A DNA stretch of 64,000 nt from Desulfovibrio sp. JC010 (GCF_010470675.1 NZ_VOIQ01000004.1:124001-188000); one strand, 5' to 3'; positions 33,050-41,776 are shown, counted from the stretch's first letter. The notes: generated from the sequence alone by a model not told the origin. A program made the numbers and translations.

Positions 33050-34414
33050 TTATCCTATACAAACAGACTTAACGTTCACAAATTCGCGGATTCCGTAAGT
33101 AGAAAGCTCACGTCCGTAGCCGGAATTCTTAACCCCGCCAAAAGGAAGCGGCGGACGGCTGCTGACCCGTCCGTTGACGTAGACCAAACCGGCTTCTATC
33201 TGCCGTGCCAAGCGCAAACCTTTCTCTTCATCACGGGTCCATACAGAACCGCCGAGGCCGAACGAACTGTCATTGGCCATTTCCATGGCCTGCTCTTCAC
33301 TCTCAGCCCTGAAAACAAGGGCCACGGGTCCGAAAATTTCGTCACGCCCGGCTTCGCTTTTGAAAGGAACGTCAGTGATGATGGTCGGGGGATAAAATGC
33401 ACCCTCACCTGCGGGAATTGAACCGCCAAGTGAGATCTTTCCGCCCGCCTCGAGACAGGCTTCGACCTGTGTTTGCAGATCATTGCGGAACTGGTGAGAA
33501 GCCATGGGGCCCATGAGCGTATTTTCATCCATAGGATCGCCCATGATCATTGATTCCATGCGCTCCTTAAGCTTACCGAGAAATTCATCATAAACATCGC
33601 TGTGAACAATGAACCGCTTAGCGGCAATGCAGGCCTGTCCGGCATTGGAACAGCGGGATTCGGCACCGATGGCAGCAGCCTTTTCCAGATCGGCATCGGC
33701 GAGAACCACGAAAGCATCGCTTCCGCCCAGTTCCATGACTGATTTCTTAAGCCTTGCCCCGGCTGCTGCGGCAACTTTGCGTCCGGCAGCTTCACTCCCG
33801 GTCAGGCAGACCCCGATCACTGCGTCATGATCGAGAACATTCTCCACCTGTGCGGCTCCGATGAGCAGGGTGCGGAAGACATTGTCAGGAAAAATTGAAT
33901 CACAGAAGACCTGCTCAATAGCCAGAGCGCACTGAGGCACGTTTGAAGCGTGTTTTAAGAGCATTGTGTTCCCGGCCATAAGCGTGGGTACCGCAATGCG
34001 CAAAACCTGCCATACGGGGTAATTCCACGGCATTACGGCCAGAACGGTTCCCATGGGGGCGTAGTCCACATAGCACTGCATGGAGTCAACGGTTTTGGGT
34101 TCGCTGGCCAGCATGGCTGCACCGTTATCAGCGTAATAATCACAAACAGTTGCGGACTTGAGAACTTCCGCCCTGCCGGATTTGAGGGGCTTGCCCATTT
34201 CAGCGGCCATGAGTCCGGCAAAATGGCCTGCCCGCTCACGCAGAAGCGCGGCCAGATTCCGCAGGCAATCTGCACGAAGATCCATGGAGCTGTGTTTCCA
34301 TGAAGAAAATGCCTTGTCTACTGCGGATATGGCAGAAAAAGTCTGCACGGAAATGAACTCATCAAATTTTTTTTCAACCCGCCCGGTCATGGGGTTGGTA
34401 CTCTGAATAGCCAT
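33050..34414 (-). CDS. NAD(P)-dependent aldehyde dehydrogenase (succinate-semialdehyde type)
   Basis: A 454-residue aldehyde dehydrogenase. The catalytic elements are intact: PWNYPVWQVLR, the general-base Glu in MELGGSDAFVVL, and the nucleophile Cys in NAGQACIAAKRF, with EIFGPVALVF and PFGGVKNSGYGRELS. The short N-terminus and the 'NAGQACIAAKRF' motif match succinate-semialdehyde dehydrogenases of the Sad/GabD2 group, but the substrate is not proven. It is a single leftward gene between the hydrolase and the transglycosylase, each with its own terminator. Confidence 0.92.
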   Translation of the reverse strand: MAIQSTNPMTGRVEKKFDEFISVQTFSAISAVDKAFSSWKHSSMDLRADCLRNLAALLRERAGHFAGLMAAEMGKPLKSGRAEVLKSATVCDYYADNGAAMLASEPKTVDSMQCYVDYAPMGTVLAVMPWNYPVWQVLRIAVPTLMAGNTMLLKHASNVPQCALAIEQVFCDSIFPDNVFRTLLIGAAQVENVLDHDAVIGVCLTGSEAAGRKVAAAAGARLKKSVMELGGSDAFVVLADADLEKAAAIGAESRCSNAGQACIAAKRFIVHSDVYDEFLGKLKERMESMIMGDPMDENTLMGPMASHQFRNDLQTQVEACLEAGGKISLGGSIPAGEGAFYPPTIITDVPFKSEAGRDEIFGPVALVFRAESEEQAMEMANDSSFGLGGSVWTRDEEKGLRLARQIEAGLVYVNGRVSSRPPLPFGGVKNSGYGRELSTYGIREFVNVKSVCIG

Positions 34415-34510
34415 CTGGGCAATACCTTGTTTTTACTGAATTAGGATAGAGTGAACCATGAAAAGGATCACTGCGTGGAAAGGCTACTTACCAAGAATAT
34501 CCCTAAATAA

Positions 34511-34545
34511 AAAGGCGGCTGCCCTTGGACAACCGCCTTTATTTT
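34511..34545 (-). terminator. Terminator of the lytic transglycosylase gene
   Basis: AAAGGCGG pairs with CCGCCTTT around a 14-base loop containing TGCCCTTGGACA. A T-rich tail runs leftwards. It lies about 20 bp past the stop at 34565. Confidence 0.8.
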
Positions 34546-34564
34546 ATTTTTAATCCCGTCAAAT

Positions 34565-36187
34565 CTACTGAACGTAAACCTTGATCCGGTCACCCGGACG
34601 AAGGATAGACTTTGAATTCAAGCTGTTCCACTTCATGAGTGATGAAACTTTAACACCGAAACGGCGGGCGATCTTCCAGAGATTGTCACCGCGGCGCACC
34701 CGGTATTTGACCAGCTGCTGCTTGACGTTCTGGGCCTTGGCAACGGAACGCGCGGAACTGCGGGCGTTGTTATCGGGAATGTACAGTTTCTGGCCGATCT
34801 TCAGCTTGGAAGAATAAAGTCCGTTGGAACGCTTCAGGGTCCTCACACTGACTTTGTAGCGGCTGGCAATGGACCAGAGGGTGTCACCCTTGCGGACCCG
34901 GTAATTGGCACGGCTCTGGGCGTTGCGACGGGTCTTGCTGGTCTTGGAAGCATACATAGCTTTGGAAGAACCTTTACCCGGAATCATGATATATTTACCG
35001 ATTCGGAGCAGGTTGGACCTCTGGTTGTTGACCGACTTGAGCACTGCCACGGGCACGCCGTAGCGGCGGGCAATGCGGTACCAGGAATCACCCTTGCGGA
35101 TTTTGTAACGCTTGTACCCGGCAAAAGGACGGGAATTGGGGGATTCAAGGTAATCGGCAGCATCGGCCATAACCCGCTCGGGCAGGTAGGCATTGATAAC
35201 CGCGTTGGGCGGGCTGACCTGTCTGCGGAAATGGGGGTTCAGCTTGTGGAATTCACTCCATTTCATGCCGCAGGCTTTGGCAAGGGCCAGCAGATCGGTT
35301 CCGCCGGGAACCTTGACGGTTTCAACCTGAATACCGTTGTTCCAGTCAATATTGGTAAAACCGAGTTCATCAAGGTTCTTGAAAATCTTGGAGATGGCGA
35401 TGAATTTGGGAACGTAGTTCTTGGTTTCAGCGCGCAGTCTGGCTCTTCTGCTGAGCTTATGATTGTTCTTGGTCAGGTCGAAGAAATCTTTGGATCCGGT
35501 CCTTTTCAAAGCCCGGCCGATTTTTCCTTCACCGGCATTGTAGGCAGCAAGAGCCAGATACCAGTCACCGAACATTTCATGCAGCACGGTCAGATATTTT
35601 ACCGCAGCTTTGGTGGATTTATAGGGGTCGCGGCGTTCATCAACCCACCAGTCCACGCGCAGACCGAATTTGCGGCCGGTAAAAGGCATGAACTGCCACA
35701 TTCCGGCAGCACCGGCGCGGGAATATGCCCAGGCATTATATCCGCTTTCGGCAAAAGGCAGCATGGCCAGATCCTGCGGCATATTGTTCTCGGAAAGCAC
35801 CTGCCGCACATAAGGCAGGAAGGGCTCGGAGCGTTTCAACCAGCGATCAAATGTCTTGCGCGCTTTATGGGTGAAGAAACCGAAGTACTGCTGAACTTCC
35901 TTGGTATCATGTTCATTAAGGTCAAAAAGAATACCGTTGCTGGAGCGGAGGACCTTTTCTTCTTCAGGGGTCAGTACCTCAGTTTCCTGAGGTGCTTCCT
36001 CAAGTTCAGGATCGAGGGGTTCAACCCCGGAATCAGCGACCTCGTTATCAACCCCGACTTCTTTTTCAAGCTCGGCCTGAACCTGTGTATCAAGTGCAGT
36101 TTCATCGACGGGAGCGTTCTTGGCAGAACACCCGGCAAAAAATGCAAATAAAGCCAGCAGAGCGATTAACTGAAGAGATTTCAGCAT
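34565..36187 (-). CDS. mltD: LysM membrane-bound lytic transglycosylase (MltD-like)
   Basis: A 540-residue lipoprotein (signal MLKSLQLIALLALFAFFAGC, lipidated Cys20). An acidic linker is followed by the SLT domain with the catalytic Glu in LPFAESGYNAWAYSRAGAAG, then MWQFMPFTGRKFGL and LALAAYNAGEGKI. At the C-terminus are three LysM repeats (YKIRKGDSWYRIARRYGV, YRVRKGDTLWSIASRYKV, YRVRRGDNLWKIARRFGV) that bind peptidoglycan. It cleaves murein glycan strands with formation of anhydro ends. I chose ATG 36187 (GGGG upstream, proper signal) over an in-frame start 48 bp earlier. Complete and ordinary. Confidence 0.92.
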   Translation of the reverse strand: MLKSLQLIALLALFAFFAGCSAKNAPVDETALDTQVQAELEKEVGVDNEVADSGVEPLDPELEEAPQETEVLTPEEEKVLRSSNGILFDLNEHDTKEVQQYFGFFTHKARKTFDRWLKRSEPFLPYVRQVLSENNMPQDLAMLPFAESGYNAWAYSRAGAAGMWQFMPFTGRKFGLRVDWWVDERRDPYKSTKAAVKYLTVLHEMFGDWYLALAAYNAGEGKIGRALKRTGSKDFFDLTKNNHKLSRRARLRAETKNYVPKFIAISKIFKNLDELGFTNIDWNNGIQVETVKVPGGTDLLALAKACGMKWSEFHKLNPHFRRQVSPPNAVINAYLPERVMADAADYLESPNSRPFAGYKRYKIRKGDSWYRIARRYGVPVAVLKSVNNQRSNLLRIGKYIMIPGKGSSKAMYASKTSKTRRNAQSRANYRVRKGDTLWSIASRYKVSVRTLKRSNGLYSSKLKIGQKLYIPDNNARSSARSVAKAQNVKQQLVKYRVRRGDNLWKIARRFGVKVSSLMKWNSLNSKSILRPGDRIKVYVQ

Positions 36188-36332
36188 CTTCGACCCCTTG
36201 TCACTGTGGACGTAAGATTTTGTGATTTTATCCATATTTTATCTAGAAAAACTATAAATATTGCTTGGTTAGACACTGAAAAGCATACTCAAGAGTTTAA
36301 AAAAAAAGACTTTTTCAGTGCAAAATATTGAG

Positions 36333-36359
36333 TTGTTTAAACATATGTAGAGCTATACT
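36333..36359 (+). promoter_or_regulatory. Possible promoter of the rlmB leader
   Basis: TTGTTT and TATACT are separated by 15 bp, a little short of optimal. Transcription would begin near 36366 and run through the folded region at 36398-36475. The 394-bp gap from mltD to rlmB otherwise holds no gene. Confidence 0.4.
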
Positions 36360-36397
36360 AAACTGCGAGGGTTTGCAATAGTAAAACGAAAGGTATA

Positions 36398-36475
36398 GGT
36401 TGCCGGGACCGTTCAGGCACAAGGGTTTTTAGCCTAGATGAACCGTTTAAAGAGACTGTTCAAAACGGGGCAATG
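36398..36475 (+). ncRNA. Possible structured leader or small RNA before rlmB
   Basis: Several nested pairings are visible: TTGCC (36400-36404) with GGCAA (36469-36473) closes a domain that contains GTTCAGGC (36411-36418) with GCC-TAGA-TGAAC (36432-36443), and CCGTTT (36443-36448) with AAACGG (36463-36468). A further hairpin, GGAAAAATT (36573-36581) with AATTTTTCC (36594-36602), precedes the rlmB ribosome site. I do not recognise a known riboswitch class. Compact folding is seen; function is a guess. Confidence 0.3.
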
Positions 36476-36629
36476 AGAACCGATTTCATCATAACAAACC
36501 ATTTTAATTAACCAATTAGAAAGCCGAAAGCGGCACAATCTTACCCGTCCGGCTTATAAATCAAATACATATGGAAAAATTCTGCATAAGCTAAATTTTT
36601 CCTGTTTTAATAAAAAAGGTAGATTTCCA

Positions 36630-37385
36630 ATGAAAAAGAACAGCGGAGACAACGACAAGACCATCATAGCGGGGCGCAAACCGGTTCAGGAGCTGCTTTT
36701 AGACTCTCCGGAAAGGATTGACCTGCTTTACCTGCAAAAAGGGCGTCAGGACAAAAATTTCGAACGCACCATCCAACGTTGTAAAAAACACGGCATCAAA
36801 TACAAAATCGCCGACAAGGCCGAACTGGGCCGGGTATTTTCCGGCAACCATCAGGGAGTCATCGCCCGGGTGGCCGGCCTTTCCTTTGCCGATTACGACG
36901 AAATGCTGGAAAATCTTGCAGATTCTCCCCTGCCGCTGCTGGTGGTTCTTGATCAGGTGCAGGACCCCGGCAACGTGGGTGTTCTGGCCCGATCTCTGTA
37001 CGCGCTGGGCGGGGCCGGAATCGTCACCGCCAAGCACGGCGGGGCTTTCCTCGGTCCTGCGGCAGTGAAAGCAAGTGCTGGAGCACTGAACAAGCTGCCT
37101 GTAGCAAGGGTCAACAATATTTCCCAAACTCTTGATAAAGCCCTCGACATGGGCATCAATGTTTACGGAGCCGGATTGGATGTGGATTCTTCCTCTGCTT
37201 ACAGTGCAGACATCGAGACTCCGGCAATCCTTGTGCTCGGCAACGAGGAAAAAGGTATCCGCTTCAATGTGGAAAAACGTTGCCAGAAACTGATTCACAT
37301 TCCCTTCCGCCGCGAGTTTGATTCACTGAATGTCGCGCAGGCCGGGGCTATGCTGATAAGCGAATTTGCACGGCGACTGGGCTGA
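36630..37385 (+). CDS. rlmB: TrmH-family 23S rRNA (guanosine-2'-O)-methyltransferase
   Basis: A 251-residue SPOUT methyltransferase. An N-terminal substrate-binding domain (IIAGRKPVQELLLD...YKIADKAELGRVFSGNHQGVIARV) is followed by the knotted SAM-binding domain with VLDQVQDPGNVGVLARSL, then ILVLGNEEKGI and IPFRREFDSLNVAQAGAMLI. These match RlmB/TrmH, which methylates the 2'-OH of G2251 in 23S rRNA. Residue order and length fit RlmB. It has a long 5' gap of about 390 bp with possible RNA structure, and a very strong hairpin behind it. Confidence 0.93.
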   Translation: MKKNSGDNDKTIIAGRKPVQELLLDSPERIDLLYLQKGRQDKNFERTIQRCKKHGIKYKIADKAELGRVFSGNHQGVIARVAGLSFADYDEMLENLADSPLPLLVVLDQVQDPGNVGVLARSLYALGGAGIVTAKHGGAFLGPAAVKASAGALNKLPVARVNNISQTLDKALDMGINVYGAGLDVDSSSAYSADIETPAILVLGNEEKGIRFNVEKRCQKLIHIPFRREFDSLNVAQAGAMLISEFARRLG

Positions 37386-37415
37386 CAGGCCACTTAAATA
37401 TCTGCCGAAACAGGC

Positions 37416-37465
37416 ATAAAGTAAGTCCCCTGAAGATTTAACTATCTTCAGGGGACTTACTTTAT
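37416..37465. terminator. Bidirectional terminator between rlmB and fliQ
   Basis: A perfect 22-bp inverted repeat (37416-37437 / 37444-37465) with a 6-base loop lies between convergent genes. The GTCCCC/GGGGAC core with A and T ends lets it terminate in both directions. Confidence 0.93.
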
Positions 37466-37485
37466 AGAAAAAGTCTATATATTTT

Positions 37486-37755
37486 CTACTTAATATAATT
37501 AGGTAAATTCATAAAAATATTACGAGTAAAATCAATCATTTTGTCCATAATCCACGGAAAAGCAAAAAGCAGGGCAATAAACATGGAAACAATCTTGGGC
37601 ACAAAGGTCAGGGTCATCTCCTGAATCTGGGTTGCGGCCTGAAGAATGGACACGAAAATACCCACCACCAGCCCCACTGCCAGCATGGGCAGGGCCAGAG
37701 TCAAAGCCAGCTCAATGGACTGCTTCGCAAATCCGATTACAAATTCCGGGGTCAT
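37486..37755 (-). CDS. fliQ: Flagellar export-gate protein FliQ
   Basis: An 89-residue protein with two transmembrane helices (about residues 14-36 and 52-72). The sequence MTPEFVIGFAKQSIELALTLALPMLAVGLVVG and QAATQIQEMTLTFVPKI is characteristic of FliQ. With FliP and FliR it forms the export gate of the flagellar type III secretion apparatus. It is the last gene of the leftward motA-fliQ cluster. Confidence 0.96.
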   Translation of the reverse strand: MTPEFVIGFAKQSIELALTLALPMLAVGLVVGIFVSILQAATQIQEMTLTFVPKIVSMFIALLFAFPWIMDKMIDFTRNIFMNLPNYIK

Positions 37756-37792
37756 TTTTTGCCTCCGTAAATTAAACGCACTACTGCCCGGG

Positions 37793-38602
37793 TCACAAGA
37801 ACGTGTTGACTATGGAGCCCGTCAGGAGCGACCACCCGTCAACCATGATAAACAGTAAAATTTTAAACGGCAACGAAACCATTGCCGGGGGCAACATCAT
37901 CATACCCATAGCCAGCAGAATACTGGCGATAACCATGTCGAGAATCAAAAACGGAACATAGATCAGAAACCCGATGGTGAATCCGGTCTTCAGCTCACTG
38001 ATGGTGTAGGCCGCAATGAGGAGCATGGTATTGACATCCTCTTTGGTTTCCGGCCTCTTCTCCCCGGTAATGGAATAAAATATGGAAAGGTCTTTCTCAC
38101 GGGTATGTTTGAATAAAAAGGTCCTGATGGGAACCTGCGCCTTGTCAATTGCCTCGCTGAAACCGATTTCCTCGTTCAGATAAGGCTGCAGGGCCGTATC
38201 ATTAATGGCTTTTCCGGTAGGCATCATGATGACCACAGTCATAAAAATGGCCAGTGAGGCCAGAATCTGGTTGGGCGGCATCTGCTGCGTACCCATGGCC
38301 TGACGCAAAAAGTGGAAGACAATGATGATCCTGGTAAAGGACGTCATAGTCAGCATGATGGACGGTGCCATGCCGAGAATAGTCAGCAGGAAAAGTATTT
38401 CCAGCAGCTTGGCAACCTGCTCCGGCTCTTCCTGCCCGGCGGCAAGGTTGAGTGTCAGGGTGGGTACGGTCTCCTGTGCAAAGGCAGCTGCCGGAATGAC
38501 CAGCAGAAGGATTGCGCTAAGAGTCAGAAGTGCCGGAATGTTCTTTTTCAAGATACCCGGCAAAGTCGGAATCAGTCTTTGCATTTCCTTCATCCCCTGC
38601 AT
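37793..38602 (-). CDS. fliP: Flagellar export-gate protein FliP
   Basis: A 269-residue protein with a signal peptide (ALLTLSAILLLVIPAAAFA) and then transmembrane segments of the FliP fold. Family motifs include MTSFTRIIIVFHFLRQAMG, PPNQILASLAIFMTVVIM, EEIGFSEAIDKAQVPIRTFL, and KTGFTIGFLIYVPFLILDMVIASILLAMGM. It begins inside the end of fliO. Which of three in-frame ATGs (38602, 38593, 38584) is used is unclear; none has an ideal ribosome site, consistent with coupling to fliO translation. Confidence 0.95.
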   Translation of the reverse strand: MQGMKEMQRLIPTLPGILKKNIPALLTLSAILLLVIPAAAFAQETVPTLTLNLAAGQEEPEQVAKLLEILFLLTILGMAPSIMLTMTSFTRIIIVFHFLRQAMGTQQMPPNQILASLAIFMTVVIMMPTGKAINDTALQPYLNEEIGFSEAIDKAQVPIRTFLFKHTREKDLSIFYSITGEKRPETKEDVNTMLLIAAYTISELKTGFTIGFLIYVPFLILDMVIASILLAMGMMMLPPAMVSLPFKILLFIMVDGWSLLTGSIVNTFL

Positions 38603-38882
38603 GGAGCATTGTTATTTTATCGTGGGTAACGCCGACCACCAATTCTTTGTCGCGGTAGCGGATTACTGTAATATTCTGGCGCGGACCCAGCGCAAGCCGA
38701 TCCACAATTTCCAGTGTACCTTTTCGTGCTCCGGGAAAGGCACCGCCGATATTGAGACGGCGCATGAAATAATAGGCCAGCAGCAGCATAGCCAGAATAA
38801 AAAAAAGTGCTCCCGACATTTTGAGCACAGACCCCAGCCCCGTTTCCGGAACCATAAGCGCAGTGGCAGTTGCGTTAGGCAA
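38517..38882 (-). CDS. fliO: Flagellar biogenesis protein FliO
   Basis: A 121-residue protein with one transmembrane helix (about residues 20-40) and a small cytoplasmic domain (LEIVDRLALGPRQNITVIRYRDKELVVGVTHDKITML), the FliO pattern 'L.v.drl.Lg....l.lv.v....llvg.t...i..l'. It assists folding of the FliP ring. Its start overlaps the end of fliN by 8 bp and its end overlaps fliP, so the three are translationally linked. Confidence 0.9.
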   Translation of the reverse strand: MPNATATALMVPETGLGSVLKMSGALFFILAMLLLAYYFMRRLNIGGAFPGARKGTLEIVDRLALGPRQNITVIRYRDKELVVGVTHDKITMLHAGDEGNAKTDSDFAGYLEKEHSGTSDS

Positions 38883-39567
38883 GATGCTTCACCCGCTCGA
38901 TGGGGCTGATGATATCAGTCAGCCTGATACCGAATTTTTCGTTAATTACAACAGCTTCGCCACGGGCGACCAGTTTGCCGTTAACATAAATTTCAAGAGG
39001 TTCCCCGGCCAGCTTGGTCAACTCGACCACTGATCCGGTTCCCAGTTGCAGGAGCTCGTTGATGAGCATCCTTGCCCGGCCCAGTTCAGCGGAAACATCC
39101 AGCGGAATATCAAGGATAAAGTCAAGATCGCGTCTTGAACCGTCATGGCGCGGGTTCTTGGCTTCATTGGTCATATCCTTGAAGTCGGCATCGCGGGTCT
39201 GGGTACGCAGGAATTCCTGTTCCTTTTCCTTGCGGATATCATCCCCGGTATCCTCGGCCAGTGCGGCGGCCCATTCGTCGGCCAAAGCAGCATCTCCGCC
39301 GCCTCCACCGCCATCGAGGTCCATATCTCCGCCGCCTTCGTCGCCCTGTTCACCAAGGGCGGCAGCCCATTCATTGGCAAGGGCGTCTTCGTCAGCAGGG
39401 GCATCGTCATCCTGCTCAGCCAGTGCGGCGGCCCATTCATCGGCCAAAGCTTCATCATTGCCGTCACCGGGATCAGCCCCCAGAGGATCAGCACCGTCGG
39501 AATCGTCAGTAAGGGCGTCCGCCCATTCCTGCGCGAGTTTATCCTGATCAAGATCATCTGACATCAT
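38875..39567 (-). CDS. fliN: Flagellar switch protein FliN with repeated N-terminal motif
   Basis: A 230-residue FliN, much longer than E. coli FliN (137). The C-terminal 85 residues are the SpoA/FliN domain (DFILDIPLDVSAELGRARMLINELLQLGTGSVVELTKLAGEPLEIYVNG...RGEAVVINEKFGIRLTDIISP), which forms the C-ring base. The N-terminal 110 residues are acidic and contain four copies of an EWAxAL motif (Trp at 15, 45, 67 and 99), corresponding to the single WAEAL near the E. coli N-terminus, separated by Asp/Gly-rich linkers. A Gly run occurs near residues 86-91. The linkers suggest recent amplification. It lies between fliL and fliO. Confidence 0.92.
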   Translation of the reverse strand: MMSDDLDQDKLAQEWADALTDDSDGADPLGADPGDGNDEALADEWAAALAEQDDDAPADEDALANEWAAALGEQGDEGGGDMDLDGGGGGGDAALADEWAAALAEDTGDDIRKEKEQEFLRTQTRDADFKDMTNEAKNPRHDGSRRDLDFILDIPLDVSAELGRARMLINELLQLGTGSVVELTKLAGEPLEIYVNGKLVARGEAVVINEKFGIRLTDIISPIERVKHLA

Positions 39568-39659
39568 TACAGCCTACCTCCGGATTAATATTGGTCATCC
39601 TTAAACAGTTTCGGTGACATAAATTCGACACACCATCATGTGGTTAAGCAAAAACCGTG

Positions 39660-40160
39660 CTACTGGATAACCATATCCGTAAAATATACTTGTAAAACTT
39701 TTGATCCGCCCAGAATCTGGTTCAAGCGATCAACAATTTCCTTTTTCAGGAGAATCTTGCTCTCCATGGTGGAAAGCTCCTGATATGTCTTGCTCGAAAG
39801 CAGCAGGATAAGTGTATCCTTGACCATGGGCTCCTTCTTGGAGAGTTCGGCCACGGCCTCTTCACTGACAACTTCCACGTCAATACCGAGCTTAAGATAT
39901 CTGCGGCCCAGCGGATCAGCAAGGTTGACTACAAAAGTAGGCAGGGTAACGGTAAAACCGTCACCGGGCAGTGTTCCGGGGTCTTCCCCTTCGGCTGCCT
40001 GCTCTTGCTGAGGTTCTTCAACAGCATCCTCAGGCTGGGCGGCGAAAAATTTCTGGTATGCGAAAAATCCGCCACCGCCAAGTGCAGCCAGCAGCACGAG
40101 AAGGATAATCCACTTCAGCATTCCGCCTTTCTTTTTCGGTTCTCCACTTTCGTCAGCCAT
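39660..40160 (-). CDS. fliL: Flagellar basal-body protein FliL
   Basis: A 166-residue FliL. A short Lys-rich N-terminus is followed by one transmembrane helix (WIILLVLLAALGGGGFFAY), an acidic linker and the periplasmic FliL domain (FTVTLPTFVVNLADPLGRRYLKLGIDVEV...KEPMVKDTLILLLSSKTYQELSTMESKILLKKEIVDRLNQIL). FliL rings surround the stator and strengthen torque. It follows the second motB by 47 bp and precedes fliN in the same direction. Confidence 0.93.
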   Translation of the reverse strand: MADESGEPKKKGGMLKWIILLVLLAALGGGGFFAYQKFFAAQPEDAVEEPQQEQAAEGEDPGTLPGDGFTVTLPTFVVNLADPLGRRYLKLGIDVEVVSEEAVAELSKKEPMVKDTLILLLSSKTYQELSTMESKILLKKEIVDRLNQILGGSKVLQVYFTDMVIQ

Positions 40161-40207
40161 GATGCATCCTTTTAAGCTTTATATTTCGGACTGGCAGCAG
40201 CCCTGAA

Positions 40208-40936
40208 CTAATACCCACCCATTGGTGGAGTCGTCTTGATCAAAATTTCAACCCGTCTGTTCTGGGCCCGCCCTTCCGGTGTTGTATTGCTGTACATGGG
40301 AAAGGTGGGACCGCAGGCGGAAACCGTCAACCGATCATTCATTATGCCCTGCTCCACAAAATATGTCAGCACGGACATGGCCCGCTCCCCGGATAACTGA
40401 AAATTGGACTGGCTCATGCCGCCCACATCATCCGTATACCCGGCAATATTCACATCGGCGGAACCAAGGTAATCAAGTACCGGAACAAATTGGTAAAGCA
40501 GGATTTTCGCCCTTTCGTCAAGTTCCGACTTGCCCAAAGGGAACAATAGCTTGTCCGTAAGCACAAGGGCAACCCCCTCGGGCTTGGCCAGAACTTTCAG
40601 GTTTTCATCCAGCGTGGCCCGGTCCATATCCGGGGGCAGAACATCGTCCGGGAAAAGCAGATCCTTGATGCGGTCCTGTTTTTCCAGCACTTCCCAAGGG
40701 CGTTCAAGGAACTCACTGACCAGTTTGACCTTGGCTGTGACCCGGCCGGAACCGCGCTTATCAAGAAATCCCAATTCAGCCGGCATGATGGTTACCCGGG
40801 TGATAAAACTCTGGTCCATCGATGCCATACTTAGCAAGAGCACGAAAAAAGTCAAAAGCAGGGTCACCAGATCAGAGAATGTGACCAGCCAGCCCCCGCC
40901 CGGATCCGGCGGCTTTTTTACTTTATCGCGCCCCAT
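40208..40936 (-). CDS. motB: Second MotB-type stator protein
   Basis: A 242-residue MotB/OmpA protein. The transmembrane plug helix WLVTFSDLVTLLLTFFVLLLSM carries the proton-binding Asp (D22), and the periplasmic OmpA-like domain (VNIAGYTDDVGGMSQSNFQLSGERAMSVLTYFVEQG...RAQNRRVEILI) anchors peptidoglycan. It is the second of two tandem motB-like genes here and starts 9 bp after the first. Both keep the Asp, so both could form stators with MotA, or they may pair as a heterodimer. Confidence 0.92.
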   Translation of the reverse strand: MGRDKVKKPPDPGGGWLVTFSDLVTLLLTFFVLLLSMASMDQSFITRVTIMPAELGFLDKRGSGRVTAKVKLVSEFLERPWEVLEKQDRIKDLLFPDDVLPPDMDRATLDENLKVLAKPEGVALVLTDKLLFPLGKSELDERAKILLYQFVPVLDYLGSADVNIAGYTDDVGGMSQSNFQLSGERAMSVLTYFVEQGIMNDRLTVSACGPTFPMYSNTTPEGRAQNRRVEILIKTTPPMGGY

Positions 40937-40945
40937 GGATCACCC

Positions 40946-41776
40946 TTACTGCCTTTTAACGGGTTTCTCGGCATCACCGATGGGAAAGACAAAATCATCA
41001 AATTTGAATTTATCATCTTCCTTGCGCGGAGGCTGGTATTCCTTGATTTCCTTGGAAACAGCAGCACTGCGGGTATCAAGCACAAGATCCACCCTGCGGT
41101 TCATCTTACGTCCCTCAGGAGTGGAGTTGGGATGCCGGGGCCGAAATTTTCCAAAAGCCTCCATCTTGAGCATATCCGGATTCATGCCGTTTCGGATCAG
41201 GTAATTATAAACAGCAAGAGACCTGTTTAAAGAAAGCTTCCATGAAATATCAGGGGTCAGTTCGCGGTCTTCCACCCGGTAATCTTCACCAAGTTCATCA
41301 CGCAGGATGGAAGTATGCCCGGCTACCAGAACCGGATGCTGTACCCGTTTGAGCACAGGAAGAACGGTATCGAGAATGCGCGCGCCTTCAATGGAAACAC
41401 TGGTGCTGTCAGGAGTGAAAAGGACATCGGCACCAATGGAAAGAATCTGCACGAACCTGTTGGATTCAAAACGCAAATCCTCTTCAGCAAATTCCCAGAG
41501 CAACGGTTTGATGGGTTCAAGCCCTTCCTGAAGCTCCATGGGACCGACCTGAACAGTCTTACGGGAAGAAGTATCGGAAAGCACGTCATAACCCTTGGAT
41601 CCGAACCCGAAAGTACCGATGATGGAACCGAGCACAACCAGCTTACGGCGTTCGTCAACAACCGACATACTCACCAGCAGCACAAAAAAGGTGAGCATCA
41701 GGGTCATCAGGTCACTGAAAGTAATCAGCCATAAGGGCTGTCCTTCCGGCTCTGGCGGCTTCTTCTTTCTACCCAT
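40946..41776 (-). CDS. motB: Flagellar stator protein MotB (first copy)
   Basis: A 276-residue MotB. The helix WLITFSDLMTLMLTFFVLLVSM has the functional Asp at residue 22. The OmpA-family peptidoglycan-binding domain follows (VLVAGHTSILRDE...SWKLSLNRSLAVYNYLIRNGMNPDMLKMEAFG...NRRVDLVL). A charged C-terminal tail of about 30 residues is absent from the second copy. It is separated from motA by a 174-bp gap occupied by a dispersed repeat. Confidence 0.93.
   Translation of the reverse strand: MGRKKKPPEPEGQPLWLITFSDLMTLMLTFFVLLVSMSVVDERRKLVVLGSIIGTFGFGSKGYDVLSDTSSRKTVQVGPMELQEGLEPIKPLLWEFAEEDLRFESNRFVQILSIGADVLFTPDSTSVSIEGARILDTVLPVLKRVQHPVLVAGHTSILRDELGEDYRVEDRELTPDISWKLSLNRSLAVYNYLIRNGMNPDMLKMEAFGKFRPRHPNSTPEGRKMNRRVDLVLDTRSAAVSKEIKEYQPPRKEDDKFKFDDFVFPIGDAEKPVKRQ

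Noticed and set aside
35231-36151. 306-codon + strand frame opposite the LysM transglycosylase
   Set aside because: Same reasoning: the minus strand has the SLT and LysM motifs.
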